13,541 nucleotides of DNA from DASPKW01 sp038244055 (GCA_038244055.1 JBBRTW010000170.1:1-13541), one strand, 5' to 3'; numbered from the stretch's first letter, positions 1-7,996 are shown. Notes: generated from the sequence alone by a model not told the origin. Numbers and translations: made by a program.

Positions 1-1704
1 ATGCTGGCCGCGACGCGAACGGTGCCGCTCAAGATGCTCCCGTTCGACAATAAGAATGAACTGCTGCTGGTGCTGGATTTCGACGAAGGCACGACTTTGG
101 AGAGATCGGATGCGGCCGTTCGGGAATTTGAATCGTATCTCGCTTCCGTGCCGGAAGTTTCGGACTTCACTTCGTATGTGGGCCTGGCCTCGCCGATGGA
201 TTTCAACGGGCTGGTCCGGCATTATTACCTGCGCCGCGGGGATAATGTCGCTGAACTTCGCATCAACCTCGCCGGCAAGAAGAACCGCACTCAACAGAGC
301 CACGGTATCGGCCTGCGGATGCGCGATGAGTTGACCGCCATCGCCACGCGCCACAACGTCCGCCTGAAACTGGTGGAAACGCCACCTGGTCCGCCGGTAA
401 TCGCCTCTGTCGTCGCCGAGGTCTACGGAGGCGCTGACAGCCGGTACGAAGACCTTCTGGCCTCTGCCGACGTCGTCCGCGAGCGTCTCAAAGCAGAGCC
501 CGGCATCGTCGACGTGGACGATGTCCGCGAAACACCCGAGGTGAAACTGGTCTTCGTTCCCGACCAGGAGAAATCCGCCATAAGCGGTGTGACCATCGAA
601 CAGATCGCCAAAACATTGAATGCCGTGATTGGCGGCAGCATCGCAGGCACACTGCAGACGCCCGGCGAGCGTAATCCGCTCAGAATCGAGCTGCGCCTTC
701 CCATTACCCAGCGATCCACGTCGACAGAGTTGGAGCGCCTTCATGTGAAGAGTTCAACCGGACAGCTCGTTTCACTTGCCGAACTGGGTCACTGGGAAAA
801 GTCACGGGTGGATCAGTCCATCTATCATAAGAACCTCGCCCCCGTCGCCTACGTCTTCGCCGAAACCGCCGGCCGGCCGCCCGCGGATTGTGTCGTGGAC
901 ATCCAAGCCGACCAGCGCGATCAGATTTCAAGTAGCCAGCACCCGACAACGAACGTGGGCAGTGGTCAGATCGCGGCGAATGCGCCGCGCCCAGTTTCGG
1001 GCCGCACCTTCTTCCGCAGTGGCAGCGATGTGCTGTGGTCCGTCCCCGCCGGGACGAAGGTCGACTTTGCCGGTGAAGGCGAATGGAAGATCACCCTGGA
1101 TGTATTCCGCGATCTTGGACTGGCTTTCGGCGCTGCAATGATCGCCATCTACATCCTCCTCGTCGCCCAAACCAAGTCCTTTACGATTCCCATCGTCGTC
1201 ATGCTCGCCATCCCACTCACCATTCTGGGCGTCATGCCGGGCTTCTGGCTGCTCAACGCAACGGTCAGCCAGACTTCGGGCGGCTACCTCGACCCCGTGT
1301 ATTTCACCGCCACTGGAATGATCGGCATGATCGCGCTGGCCGGCATTGTTACCCGTGACTCGATTATCCTCGTCGACTTCATCCATCTTTCGCTCGCCCG
1401 AGGCCGCTCGCTGTTTGACGCGATCATGGAAAGCCGCGTGGTACGCCTGCGTCCGATCCTGCTGACCGCCAGCGCAGCAATGCTCGGTGCCGTGCCGATC
1501 ATCATCGATCCCATCTTCTCGGGACTGGCCTGGTCCCTGATCTTCGGGTTGCTCGCCGCCACGGTTTTTACCCTCTTCGTCATCCCCGTGACCTATTGGC
1601 TACTGTACGCCAACAAGCCCGGCCATGGCCTGCCGCAAGACACGATGGAAGGGGAGGAACTCCAAGGGGGGAACCTTCATAGCATCGTTGACGACAAGGC
1701 ATGA
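1..1704 (+). CDS. RND-family efflux pump permease, C-terminal half (cut by the left edge)
   Basis: The 567 visible residues match the second half of an AcrB/CusA-type inner-membrane proton-driven pump. They hold a periplasmic porter/docking region (about residues 10-350), then membrane helices from about 367 to 545. The stretch KMLPFDNKNELLLVLDF followed by EGTTLE lies mid-protein in this family, just after the first helix bundle, so roughly 500 N-terminal residues lie outside the window. The ATG at base 1 is therefore probably an internal Met. The helix around residues 440-462 reads GIVTRDSIILVDFI, where many relatives have Asn instead of this Asp. The C-terminal tail is short and polar. The gene ends 30 bp from the end of the convergent ABC operon, and I see no clear terminator hairpin between them. 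The substrate cannot be told. The assignment to the RND superfamily is secure; the subfamily (HAE or HME) is not. Confidence 0.92.
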   Translation: MLAATRTVPLKMLPFDNKNELLLVLDFDEGTTLERSDAAVREFESYLASVPEVSDFTSYVGLASPMDFNGLVRHYYLRRGDNVAELRINLAGKKNRTQQSHGIGLRMRDELTAIATRHNVRLKLVETPPGPPVIASVVAEVYGGADSRYEDLLASADVVRERLKAEPGIVDVDDVRETPEVKLVFVPDQEKSAISGVTIEQIAKTLNAVIGGSIAGTLQTPGERNPLRIELRLPITQRSTSTELERLHVKSSTGQLVSLAELGHWEKSRVDQSIYHKNLAPVAYVFAETAGRPPADCVVDIQADQRDQISSSQHPTTNVGSGQIAANAPRPVSGRTFFRSGSDVLWSVPAGTKVDFAGEGEWKITLDVFRDLGLAFGAAMIAIYILLVAQTKSFTIPIVVMLAIPLTILGVMPGFWLLNATVSQTSGGYLDPVYFTATGMIGMIALAGIVTRDSIILVDFIHLSLARGRSLFDAIMESRVVRLRPILLTASAAMLGAVPIIIDPIFSGLAWSLIFGLLAATVFTLFVIPVTYWLLYANKPGHGLPQDTMEGEELQGGNLHSIVDDKA

Positions 1705-1734
1705 GATCGTGGCGTAGGCGAAAACTACCGTCGG

Positions 1735-2451
1735 TTAATGCCCATTCATGCTCCCGCGCAGCATGCCATCCTCCATTTCAAGCGTTCGGTCGAATACATC
1801 CAGGGCCCTTTGGTCGTGCGTGACGACGATCACCCCGGCATTTTGTTCGTGGGCCACCTTCGCGAAGAGTTCCATGACCTGTCGTCCGCGCACGCTGTCC
1901 AGCGCTGCGGTGGGTTCATCGGCCAGAATCAGACTGGGACGATTGGCCAATGCCCTGGCCACCGCGACGCGCTGCTGTTCGCCGCCGGAGAGTTTGGAAG
2001 GCAGATGATCGGCCCGTTCACCTACGCCCAGGTAGTCCAGAAGTTCACTGGCGCGTCGCCTGGCGATCCGGGAGGGCTGGTCGTTGATTTCCATCGCCAG
2101 GCGCACGTTTTCAGCCGCTGTAAGAAATGGGATCAGGTTGGCCTTCTGAAAGACAAAGCCCAGGTGTTGCCGCCGAAAACTGCGGACGTTGACTTGCGCA
2201 CGGTGATTGTCGAAGACGATGGTGCCGCCAATAGCTATGCGGCCGGTGGTCGGCGGCCGGATCAGGCCTAAAAGCGTGAGGAGAGTGGATTTGCCCGCGC
2301 CGCTGGGACCCAGCAGGGCGACGATCTCGCCGCTGGCCACTTCCATCGTGGCATTGCGCACGGCGATCACCTCGGTATGGCCGCTGCCGAAAACCATGGT
2401 CAGATCGGCCGCCTCCAGCACCGCCTGGCTATTACGGGGAGCGTCAGTCAT
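1735..2451 (-). CDS. ABC transporter ATP-binding protein (LolD/MacB/DevA type)
   Basis: This 238-residue cytoplasmic ATPase would power the FtsX-type permease encoded just upstream. The motifs are complete: Walker A GPSGAGKST (residues 48-56), Q-loop Q102, signature LSGGEQQRVA (154-163), Walker B LILADEP (174-180) and H-loop His212. LSGGEQQRVAVARAL and LADEPTAALD are typical of the MacB/LolD/DevA class that works with an HlyD-type adaptor. Its ATG overlaps the permease stop codon by four bases (ATGA), so the two are translationally coupled. It is the last gene of the operon and ends with TAA at 1735-1737. The ATPase call is certain; the transported substrate is unknown. Confidence 0.96.
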   Translation of the reverse strand: MTDAPRNSQAVLEAADLTMVFGSGHTEVIAVRNATMEVASGEIVALLGPSGAGKSTLLTLLGLIRPPTTGRIAIGGTIVFDNHRAQVNVRSFRRQHLGFVFQKANLIPFLTAAENVRLAMEINDQPSRIARRRASELLDYLGVGERADHLPSKLSGGEQQRVAVARALANRPSLILADEPTAALDSVRGRQVMELFAKVAHEQNAGVIVVTHDQRALDVFDRTLEMEDGMLRGSMNGH

Positions 2452-3659
2452 GCCAGCACCTCATTGGGTTCGACGCGCAGGGCCTTGGAGATTCCCAGCA
2501 GGCTGGCGAGAACGGAGACGCCGACGACAATGCCGCCCAGCATCCACAAGTCTTCGGCGATGAGAACCACGCGGCGCGGGAAGAACGGGAAGACCCACTG
2601 ACCGATATAGTAGGAAACCACATATCCCAGCCCGCCCAGTAAAAGGGCCTGTTGCAAGATCAGCCCCAGGATGACACCGTTGCGCGCCCCCATGAGCTTG
2701 AGCATGGCGATGTCATGGAGCTTATCGAGCGTCAGGGTATACAGGATGAGGGCCATGATGATGCCGGAAACGATGATGAGCAGGATGCGAAACAGGCCCA
2801 GTTGTCGGCGCGAGCGATCCACGATTCCGCTGACCAGCAGGTTGCGCTGGCCATCAGAGGAGTAAGTCGAGACATCCGGCCACCTGGCGATGATCGACTG
2901 CACCTGGCTCGGATCGACACCGGGGCGAACCTTGACCAGCACGGCGCTGATGACCGGCGGGCCGAGGGCGGGAATAGCCGAGGATGGGCCGAGGCTGCGC
3001 TGGATAACCTGGGGCTGGGCGCGGCCCAGGTCGATCTGCCTGGCCCGGCTAAACCGCGCGGAGCGCTCCAGACGGACAGCTTCACCCGAAAGATCAAACT
3101 GGATGGCCTGGGAGTCTCCAAGCGTGAAGAAGGCCATCGAGTCGCCGGAAGGTGAACTCATTCCCCGTGCCAGGCCGACCACCGTGTAGGTGTCCTTGGC
3201 CAGATTCACCCTGGCCCCGATGGGCAGATGAAGCGATTCGTCGGCAATCATTTCATAGTGCGCCTGGCCCAGGGTCCGCCCCGCGATCAGAGGAAGCCAT
3301 TGGCCCTTGTCCTCCGGCCAGGAGAGGCCTTGAACGGTAATCCGCAGCGGTTGCTGATTGCGCTCGCGCTGGATGGTGGTTGAGACAAAGGCCCGGCTGC
3401 TCAGGACGCCGGGAACGGCGCGAATGCGGTCTTCAAGGTTGGCGGGTATGCGCGAGATTTCCGCGAACGGCCCGCGCGTATCCTTCTGAACCACCCACAC
3501 ATCCGCATCAATCCGATCCACCAGCAGCGTGGCTTCCTGCACCAGGCCCCGGTAGATGCCGCCCATGCCCATCACCAGCATGAGAAGCAGTCCCAATCCG
3601 AAGGTCGTCAAAACAAATCGGCCGAAGTTGTGGCGGATATCGCGGCTGGCGAGGTTCAT
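2448..3659 (-). CDS. ABC transporter permease, FtsX/MacB (DevC-like) fold
   Basis: This 403-residue membrane protein has the FtsX/MacB layout: one N-terminal helix (about residues 14-34), a large extracytoplasmic domain (about 40-285), and three C-terminal helices (about 288-310, 328-352, 370-392). The segment KLHDIAMLKLMGA (313-325), right after helix 2, is the usual coupling segment that contacts the ATPase, and the C-terminus reads EPNEVLA as in DevC/MacB proteins. Genes on both sides overlap it by four bases (ATGA), tying adaptor, permease and ATPase into one translational unit. Such permeases work mechanically with a periplasmic adaptor and an outer-membrane channel rather than importing solutes. 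No outer-membrane factor is encoded in the window. The substrate is not predictable from sequence. Confidence 0.93.
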   Translation of the reverse strand: MNLASRDIRHNFGRFVLTTFGLGLLLMLVMGMGGIYRGLVQEATLLVDRIDADVWVVQKDTRGPFAEISRIPANLEDRIRAVPGVLSSRAFVSTTIQRERNQQPLRITVQGLSWPEDKGQWLPLIAGRTLGQAHYEMIADESLHLPIGARVNLAKDTYTVVGLARGMSSPSGDSMAFFTLGDSQAIQFDLSGEAVRLERSARFSRARQIDLGRAQPQVIQRSLGPSSAIPALGPPVISAVLVKVRPGVDPSQVQSIIARWPDVSTYSSDGQRNLLVSGIVDRSRRQLGLFRILLIIVSGIIMALILYTLTLDKLHDIAMLKLMGARNGVILGLILQQALLLGGLGYVVSYYIGQWVFPFFPRRVVLIAEDLWMLGGIVVGVSVLASLLGISKALRVEPNEVLA

Positions 3660-4858
3660 GGCGCGCTCACCGGCGCAACCGCCCGGCCCTCGGTGAGCGA
3701 CCCATCCTTGGGGTCGTGCAGCCAGACAACTAATTCGCCGGCGTTCAACCCTTTGATGACCTCCACGCTATTGGTTCCGCGCAGGCCCAACGCGACATCG
3801 CGCCAGCGGGCGTGTCCTCCGTCACTCACGAATAGTCCGGGCTTGCCCTTCTGCCAGACGATAGCCGCCGCGGGTGCCAGCAGCGCGGGGTCCATTTTCG
3901 CGGTCTGGATGTAGACCTCCGCCCGCTGGCCGACCGCCCACGTCTTGGGAAGTTCCTTGACCGTCACATCCACCCGGAACTCCCGGGTCTCGCGATCCGC
4001 CAAAGGGGCCAGTCGTGTCACCGCACCGCTGTAAGGTGTTTCCGGATCGGAACGGAAGACGATGCGGACGGGCTGCCCGGCCGCCACCGAAGCCATCGCG
4101 GTTTCGTCCACCCAGGCCGACACCCACATCTGCTCGGTGGATATGATCTGAAGGATTTCGCTGCCGGGCACCACCACATCGCCGGGCTCATGACTGCGGC
4201 GGACCACCAGCCCTTCGAATGGGCTGACGATCTTTGTGTCCGCCAGGCGCTCCTGGTAGTAGCGAAGAGTCTCCTGGGCTTTGACCACCTGCCGTTCGAG
4301 TTCCACCTTGACCAGTTTTGACCGCGTCAATTGGGCCTCGGTCACATCCCGCTGTTGTGTGGCCTTGTCAAAGTCGTCCGCGCTGAGGAATTTCTGGGAG
4401 GCCAGTTGCACGTTGCGTTGATAGGAGGCGCGGGCCTGTACGGCGGTAGCTTCGGCAATGGCAATATCCGCCACGGCGCGATCCACGCCCGCTCTGGTGG
4501 CCGCAACCTCCGCCTTGCCCATTTCGACCTGCTGGCGCAGGTCGCGATCGTCGAGCGTGGCGAGGGGCTGACCTTTGGTGATGCGGTCGCCTTGATCGAC
4601 CAGCAACTGCGTCACCAGACCGGAAATCTTCGGGCTGATGGTTGCCAGCACCCGCGACTCAAGCGTACCGGTCCCCATGACCTCGGCGATAATGGCCCCG
4701 GTCGCGGCCGGGCGGGAGTCAACGGATATCGGCGCGAAGCGAAGGCGGTAGACGGCAAACCCGGCGATCGCCGCCACGATCGCCACCTTCCAGGCGACAG
4801 AAATCGCCCGCTTGATAATTCTCATTCCCGTGCCAGTGCTTTTCTCGCCACTTTCCAT
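3656..4858 (-). CDS. HlyD/MacA-type periplasmic adaptor (membrane fusion protein)
   Basis: This adaptor links the inner-membrane ABC permease to an outer-membrane channel. A membrane anchor (about residues 18-38) is followed by a barrel/lipoyl half (GTGTLESRVLATISPKISG), a long Ala/Gln/Arg-rich coiled-coil hairpin (about 95-195), the second lipoyl half (IVSPFEGLVVRRSHEPGDVV), a beta-barrel (WVSAWVDETAMASVAAGQPV) and a membrane-proximal domain. I chose the ATG at 4858 because GGAG lies five bases upstream. An earlier ATG at 4888, preceded by a TTG at 4891, would add 10-11 residues but has only a weak ribosome-binding site. The stop overlaps the permease start (ATGA). The gene begins 75 bp after the DUF318 permease, with a small inverted repeat in the gap, so it may be expressed less strictly with the ars genes than with its own ABC partners. 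Confidence 0.93.
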   Translation of the reverse strand: MESGEKSTGTGMRIIKRAISVAWKVAIVAAIAGFAVYRLRFAPISVDSRPAATGAIIAEVMGTGTLESRVLATISPKISGLVTQLLVDQGDRITKGQPLATLDDRDLRQQVEMGKAEVAATRAGVDRAVADIAIAEATAVQARASYQRNVQLASQKFLSADDFDKATQQRDVTEAQLTRSKLVKVELERQVVKAQETLRYYQERLADTKIVSPFEGLVVRRSHEPGDVVVPGSEILQIISTEQMWVSAWVDETAMASVAAGQPVRIVFRSDPETPYSGAVTRLAPLADRETREFRVDVTVKELPKTWAVGQRAEVYIQTAKMDPALLAPAAAIVWQKGKPGLFVSDGGHARWRDVALGLRGTNSVEVIKGLNAGELVVWLHDPKDGSLTEGRAVAPVSAP

Positions 4859-4901
4859 CACAACTCCACTGAACTGGTGTTCGCTCATCAATCTCAGCTT
4901 T

Positions 4902-4928
4902 GCGCACCTTACGCGGGAATCGGTGCGC
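4902..4928. repeat. Intergenic inverted repeat between permease and adaptor genes
   Basis: GCGCACC (4902-4908) and GGTGCGC (4922-4928) form a perfect 7-bp inverted repeat with a 13-base loop. It lies between the stop of the DUF318 permease and the start of the adaptor gene. There is no T-run after it, so it is not a classical terminator. It could be an mRNA stabiliser, a processing site, a partial attenuator, or chance. Confidence 0.4.
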
Positions 4929-4932
4929 CTGG

Positions 4933-6060
4933 CTACATCAAAAGGTTGAACAAATACCCGACGATCAATATCCCGATCGCCACCACGCCCACGAAGACGG
5001 CGATCAACCGGGGCCGGAGCACCTTTCTCAGAATGATCGTCTCGGGCAGTGACAGGCCAATCACCGCCATCATGAACGCCAATACCGTGCCCAGCGCGGC
5101 ACCTTTTTCAAGCAAGGCTTTGACGATGGGGATAATGCCGGCGGCGTTGGAGTACATGGGCACGCCGAGCAGCACGCTCAGCGGCACACTCCACCAGGTT
5201 TGCTTTCCCATGATGCCGGCCATCGCATCGGTTGGCACATAGCCGTGAATGCCCGCGCCGACGGCGATGCCCAGGACGACATAAAACCAGACTTTACCGA
5301 CGATGTCGCGCACGGCGGTAATACCCAGTCGCAATCGCTCGGCAAACGTCGAGGCCTCCTGCGCCGTCGTCTCGCCCGCGCGAGTCTCATAGACCCATGG
5401 CTCAACGTGCTTCTCCATCTTCAGACGCCCTATGATCCATCCCGATAACATCGCAATGAGCAGGCCGGTCGTCAGATACAGCCCGGCGACCTTCCACCCG
5501 AACATGCCCACCAGCAACACCAGTGCGACCTCGTTGACCATGGGGGCTGCGATCAGAAACGAGAAGGTGACGCCCAGCGGGACGCCGGCCGTGACGAAGC
5601 CGATGAACAGCGGCACCGCCGAGCAGGAGCAAAACGGCGTCACCACGCCCAGGAGAGAGGCGAGCACGTTGCCGGTGGCTTCGCGCCGGCCAGCCAGGAT
5701 GGCGCGGGTTCTCTCGGGCGTGAAGTAAGTGCGGATGATGCCGACGAAGAAGACCACCACGGTGAGCAACAGGAGGACTTTGGGGACTTCAAACGTGAAA
5801 AACTCGACCGCCGCGCTGAAGGGGTCGCCGGGCGGGAGGCGGAACAGCGAGTAGGTCAGCCATTGGGCGAGCGTGTCGAGGTTCCAATACACCCCAACCC
5901 AGGCCGCCCCAATTCCCAGCGCCAAAGCGGCATATCGCCACCGCCGACGAGGCGCGGGGGCGATCGCAGAATCTGCGATCGCGACATCGGTGGTATTCGG
6001 TTGGGCGATAGGTTCACCGCCACCGGGTCGAGCAGCCGTCGCGATGGTTGTGGCGGCCAT
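4933..6060 (-). CDS. DUF318/ArsP-type permease
   Basis: This 375-residue polytopic membrane protein belongs to the DUF318 (YraQ/ArsP) permease family. Known members include ArsP, which exports trivalent organoarsenicals. Signature segments are TPFCSCSAVP (residues 141-150, with the paired Cys144/Cys146), SFLIAAPMVNEVAL (167-180) and LGVPMYSNAAGIIPIV (near 298-313). I count about eight hydrophobic segments in two bundles joined by a charged cytoplasmic loop (about 210-250). The N-terminal 37 residues are low-complexity Ala/Pro/Thr-rich and carry a striking DNA palindrome (5960-5982). The gene starts two bases after the stop of the exported flavoprotein gene. Association with ArsR and a TM0996 thioredoxin is common in this family. 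Export of an arsenical or other metal(loid) is inferred from family and context; the exact substrate is uncertain. Confidence 0.92.
   Translation of the reverse strand: MAATTIATAARPGGGEPIAQPNTTDVAIADSAIAPAPRRRWRYAALALGIGAAWVGVYWNLDTLAQWLTYSLFRLPPGDPFSAAVEFFTFEVPKVLLLLTVVVFFVGIIRTYFTPERTRAILAGRREATGNVLASLLGVVTPFCSCSAVPLFIGFVTAGVPLGVTFSFLIAAPMVNEVALVLLVGMFGWKVAGLYLTTGLLIAMLSGWIIGRLKMEKHVEPWVYETRAGETTAQEASTFAERLRLGITAVRDIVGKVWFYVVLGIAVGAGIHGYVPTDAMAGIMGKQTWWSVPLSVLLGVPMYSNAAGIIPIVKALLEKGAALGTVLAFMMAVIGLSLPETIILRKVLRPRLIAVFVGVVAIGILIVGYLFNLLM
5960..5982. repeat. 23-bp palindrome inside the 5' end of the DUF318 permease gene
   Basis: GCGATCGCAGA (5960-5970), one central base (5971), and TCTGCGATCGC (5972-5982) form an 11-bp perfect inverted repeat. 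It lies 78-100 bases downstream of the permease start codon and encodes part of its Ala-rich N-terminus. Both arms carry the octamer GCGATCGC, identical to the HIP1 octamer known from cyanobacteria. In mRNA it would fold into a 10-bp stem with a 3-base loop. Confidence 0.6.
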
Positions 6061-6062
6061 GA

Positions 6063-6749
6063 TTATGCCCTCGCCATGCGAAGTGCGACTTCGGCGACGC
6101 GCCTGCCAAGCCCTTTTGCGGTCGTCATGCCGAACTCATCGCCGCTCACATCATCTTTGCCGTTGTTGAGCAGCGTCGCGCCCCAGTGCGCCGTGGGTTT
6201 ACCATCGCCGACGATCACCATGTCCTGACAGAGCATCGACATCAGGATGGATTGGAGCGTCAGCTCCTGCCCGCCGTTGCGCACCCCGCCGACGGCCAAA
6301 GCGCCGCCCACTTTGTTCTGGAGGGCAAAATTGTTGCGGCGCAGCACCATCATCCGTTCGAGGAGCAGCTTGCAGAGCGTGGACATTGTGCCCATGTAGA
6401 CGGGCGAGCCGACAATGATGCCCGCGATCCTGGGATCGCCCAACTTCTCGACGAACTTCGCCAGATCATCCGGCTGATCGGGCACGGCAGTCAAGTCGAT
6501 TTTCATGCCCGCCAGTTCGATCAACTCCACCTCGATGGCCGGATCGACGCTCCTGGCCGAGTCGAGTGCCGCCTGTAGCGCCGAGGAGGTCGTCTTGGCC
6601 TTGCGCGGGCTGCACGAGATGGCCACGATCTTGATTCCTCGGGGAGTGACTGCGCCGGCCGGCTGTCCCAATGCGACCTTCGCCGTCAAGCCTGCTGCCG
6701 CCGCGCCTGCCGCCGCGAGAAACGTCCGTCGTGTGGTGCTGCTGCTCAT
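6063..6749 (-). CDS. Tat-exported NAD(P)H-dependent FMN reductase / flavodoxin-fold protein
   Basis: This 228-residue flavoprotein has a twin-arginine leader, TTRRTFLAAAG (Arg7-Arg8), followed by a hydrophobic stretch to about residue 28, so it is predicted to be exported already folded. The mature part has the FMN-binding loop SCSPRKAKTTSS (45-56), the second flavin loop GSPVYMGTM (114-122) and GGVRNGGQE (154-162), which are typical of NADPH-dependent FMN reductases and iron-sulfur flavoproteins. The cysteine cluster of true Isf proteins is missing. I chose the ATG at 6749 because AAGGA lies about eight bases upstream and the Tat motif follows at once. The same frame stays open far upstream, but that part lies antisense-like inside the arsG and arsF genes' coding frame. 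The physiological electron donor outside the cytoplasm is unclear. A role in reducing nitroaromatic or arsenical compounds is only inferred from neighbours. Confidence 0.9.
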   Translation of the reverse strand: MSSSTTRRTFLAAAGAAAAGLTAKVALGQPAGAVTPRGIKIVAISCSPRKAKTTSSALQAALDSARSVDPAIEVELIELAGMKIDLTAVPDQPDDLAKFVEKLGDPRIAGIIVGSPVYMGTMSTLCKLLLERMMVLRRNNFALQNKVGGALAVGGVRNGGQELTLQSILMSMLCQDMVIVGDGKPTAHWGATLLNNGKDDVSGDEFGMTTAKGLGRRVAEVALRMARA

Positions 6750-6787
6750 GTCGTGTTCCTTTCCTGTGGAATTAAAAGTGTTGCCAA

Positions 6788-7483
6788 TCAGACCACGAAC
6801 GAAATGCCATAGATGTGGGCCAGGCAGTAATAGATGCCCGCCAGAATGAAGATCGCGCCCGTAATCGTGCGCACCCACCATTCCACCTGCGTCAGGCGGT
6901 TGAAGGTTGTGCCGACGCGGTTGGCGGCGAACGCGATCAGGAAGGCGAAGAAGATCACCGGCAGCGCGGTGCCGATGCCGAACAGGGCCGGCAGCATCAG
7001 GCGCGACTGATGGGTCGCGGACAGCGTCAGCAATGCTCCGAAGAACAGCCCGGCCGAGACGGGGCAGAACGAGAGGGCGAACAGAAGACCCATGACCGCC
7101 GCCCATCCGATGCTTCCCTTGGAGGCGCGTTCCTGCACCCGCTGGCCAGCAAGGTTGAAGGAAAGCGACGCGCCCAGCAGGCCGAGAAGAACCATGCCCA
7201 CCAGGATGAGGACGGGGCCAAGTATCTGGTTGAGATACCGCAGTAGGAAACGGGCGATTTCGCCACTGCCGAGCAGGCCGGCGAGGATCAGAACTGCAAG
7301 CCCGACGTAAGCGACGGTCCGCCCGAGGGTGTAGAGGACGCCCGACAGGAGAACCTGCCGCGTCTGGCCAACGCGCCGGCCGATCAGGCTGATGGCGGCG
7401 ATGTTGCTCGCCAGCGGGCAGGGGCTGATCGACGTGAGAATGCCCAGCCACAGTGCGCTTCCAAGTGCCAGCCACGAGATCAC
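6788..7483 (-). CDS. arsG: ArsG-family / CcdA-like six-helix membrane protein
   Basis: This 231-residue protein is almost wholly membrane (six helices). It resembles the ArsG family, described as efflux permeases for aromatic arsenicals and related to CcdA/DsbD. Two cysteines sit next to prolines in helices 1 and 4: SPCPLASN (Cys22) and SFCPVSAG (Cys140). They match the positions of the redox pair that CcdA/DsbD use to pass thiol electrons across the membrane. The start is GTG at 7481-7483, with a strong AGGAGG four bases upstream, and it overlaps the arsF stop codon (GTGA). The neighbouring ArsF-like gene supports the ArsG assignment. Whether it exports arsenicals, carries electrons, or both cannot be decided from sequence; the Cys pair makes electron transfer a serious option. 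Confidence 0.85.
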   Translation of the reverse strand: MISWLALGSALWLGILTSISPCPLASNIAAISLIGRRVGQTRQVLLSGVLYTLGRTVAYVGLAVLILAGLLGSGEIARFLLRYLNQILGPVLILVGMVLLGLLGASLSFNLAGQRVQERASKGSIGWAAVMGLLFALSFCPVSAGLFFGALLTLSATHQSRLMLPALFGIGTALPVIFFAFLIAFAANRVGTTFNRLTQVEWWVRTITGAIFILAGIYYCLAHIYGISFVV

Positions 7484-7965
7484 GGTGCCTCCTGGGTCGT
7501 ATAGGCGCGGATCGCGTTGCCAACATATGCGGCGAACTCATCGCGCTTGCCGACGAGAGTCCACACCTTGTCGAGGGTCTGGTGGGCGACTTCTTTTCCG
7601 CCGCGCAGCCGAACCACCACAACGGAACTGGAAGCCACGTCATAGCGGCGGGCCAGTTCTTCATTTTCCTGGAAGTTCACCCGCTTCCATTCCAGCCGTC
7701 CCTCCGCAAGTTGTTTGCTGAAGCTGGTGCGGATCAGGTCGGCGGTCATGGCTTCGATCTGGTTGCAGGTAACGCACCGGAACGTCTGGTGCATGTAGTA
7801 GACAATCACCTTGTCCGATCCAGTTGGCTGTGTAACCGCCGCGACCTCGCTCGCCGTGGCGGTCTTTCGAGCGCCATTCAGGGCCGTCTCTTTGCCGATC
7901 GCGAAGCCGACGCTGATGAGCACGAAACCAAGCAATAGATGGGTGACCGCTTTTCGGGTTGTCAT
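7480..7965 (-). CDS. arsF: ArsF-family thioredoxin-fold protein
   Basis: This 161-residue protein has an N-terminal membrane anchor or signal (about residues 8-24), then a thioredoxin-like domain starting KVIVYYMHQTFRC with a CVTC redox motif (Cys64-Cys67). The segments LEWKRVNFQENEELARRYDV and SSVVVVRLRGGKEV, and the end LDKVWTLVGKRDEF, match the ArsF family, named as a subunit of a nitrophenyl-arsenical reductase that partners ArsG. The start is ATG 7965, with AGGAG seven bases upstream. An in-frame open stretch to 8070 is not used because it lacks a ribosome-binding site and overlaps the upstream gene. The stop overlaps the arsG start by four bases. The periplasmic location and the pairing with ArsG are well supported; the actual substrate is inferred. 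Confidence 0.85.
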   Translation of the reverse strand: MTTRKAVTHLLLGFVLISVGFAIGKETALNGARKTATASEVAAVTQPTGSDKVIVYYMHQTFRCVTCNQIEAMTADLIRTSFSKQLAEGRLEWKRVNFQENEELARRYDVASSSVVVVRLRGGKEVAHQTLDKVWTLVGKRDEFAAYVGNAIRAYTTQEAP

Positions 7966-7996
7966 GATGATTCTCCTGGCCCGCGCGAACGGTGGG

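Noticed and set aside
4331..5242. 303-codon plus-strand open frame
   Set aside because: Antisense to the adaptor and DUF318 genes, with no family resemblance and no ribosome-binding site.
6750..7664. Minus-strand in-frame extension of the exported flavoprotein gene
   Set aside because: The extension would overlap the arsG and arsF genes in another frame and place the Tat leader in mid-protein. The ATG at 6749 has a ribosome-binding site right before the RR motif.
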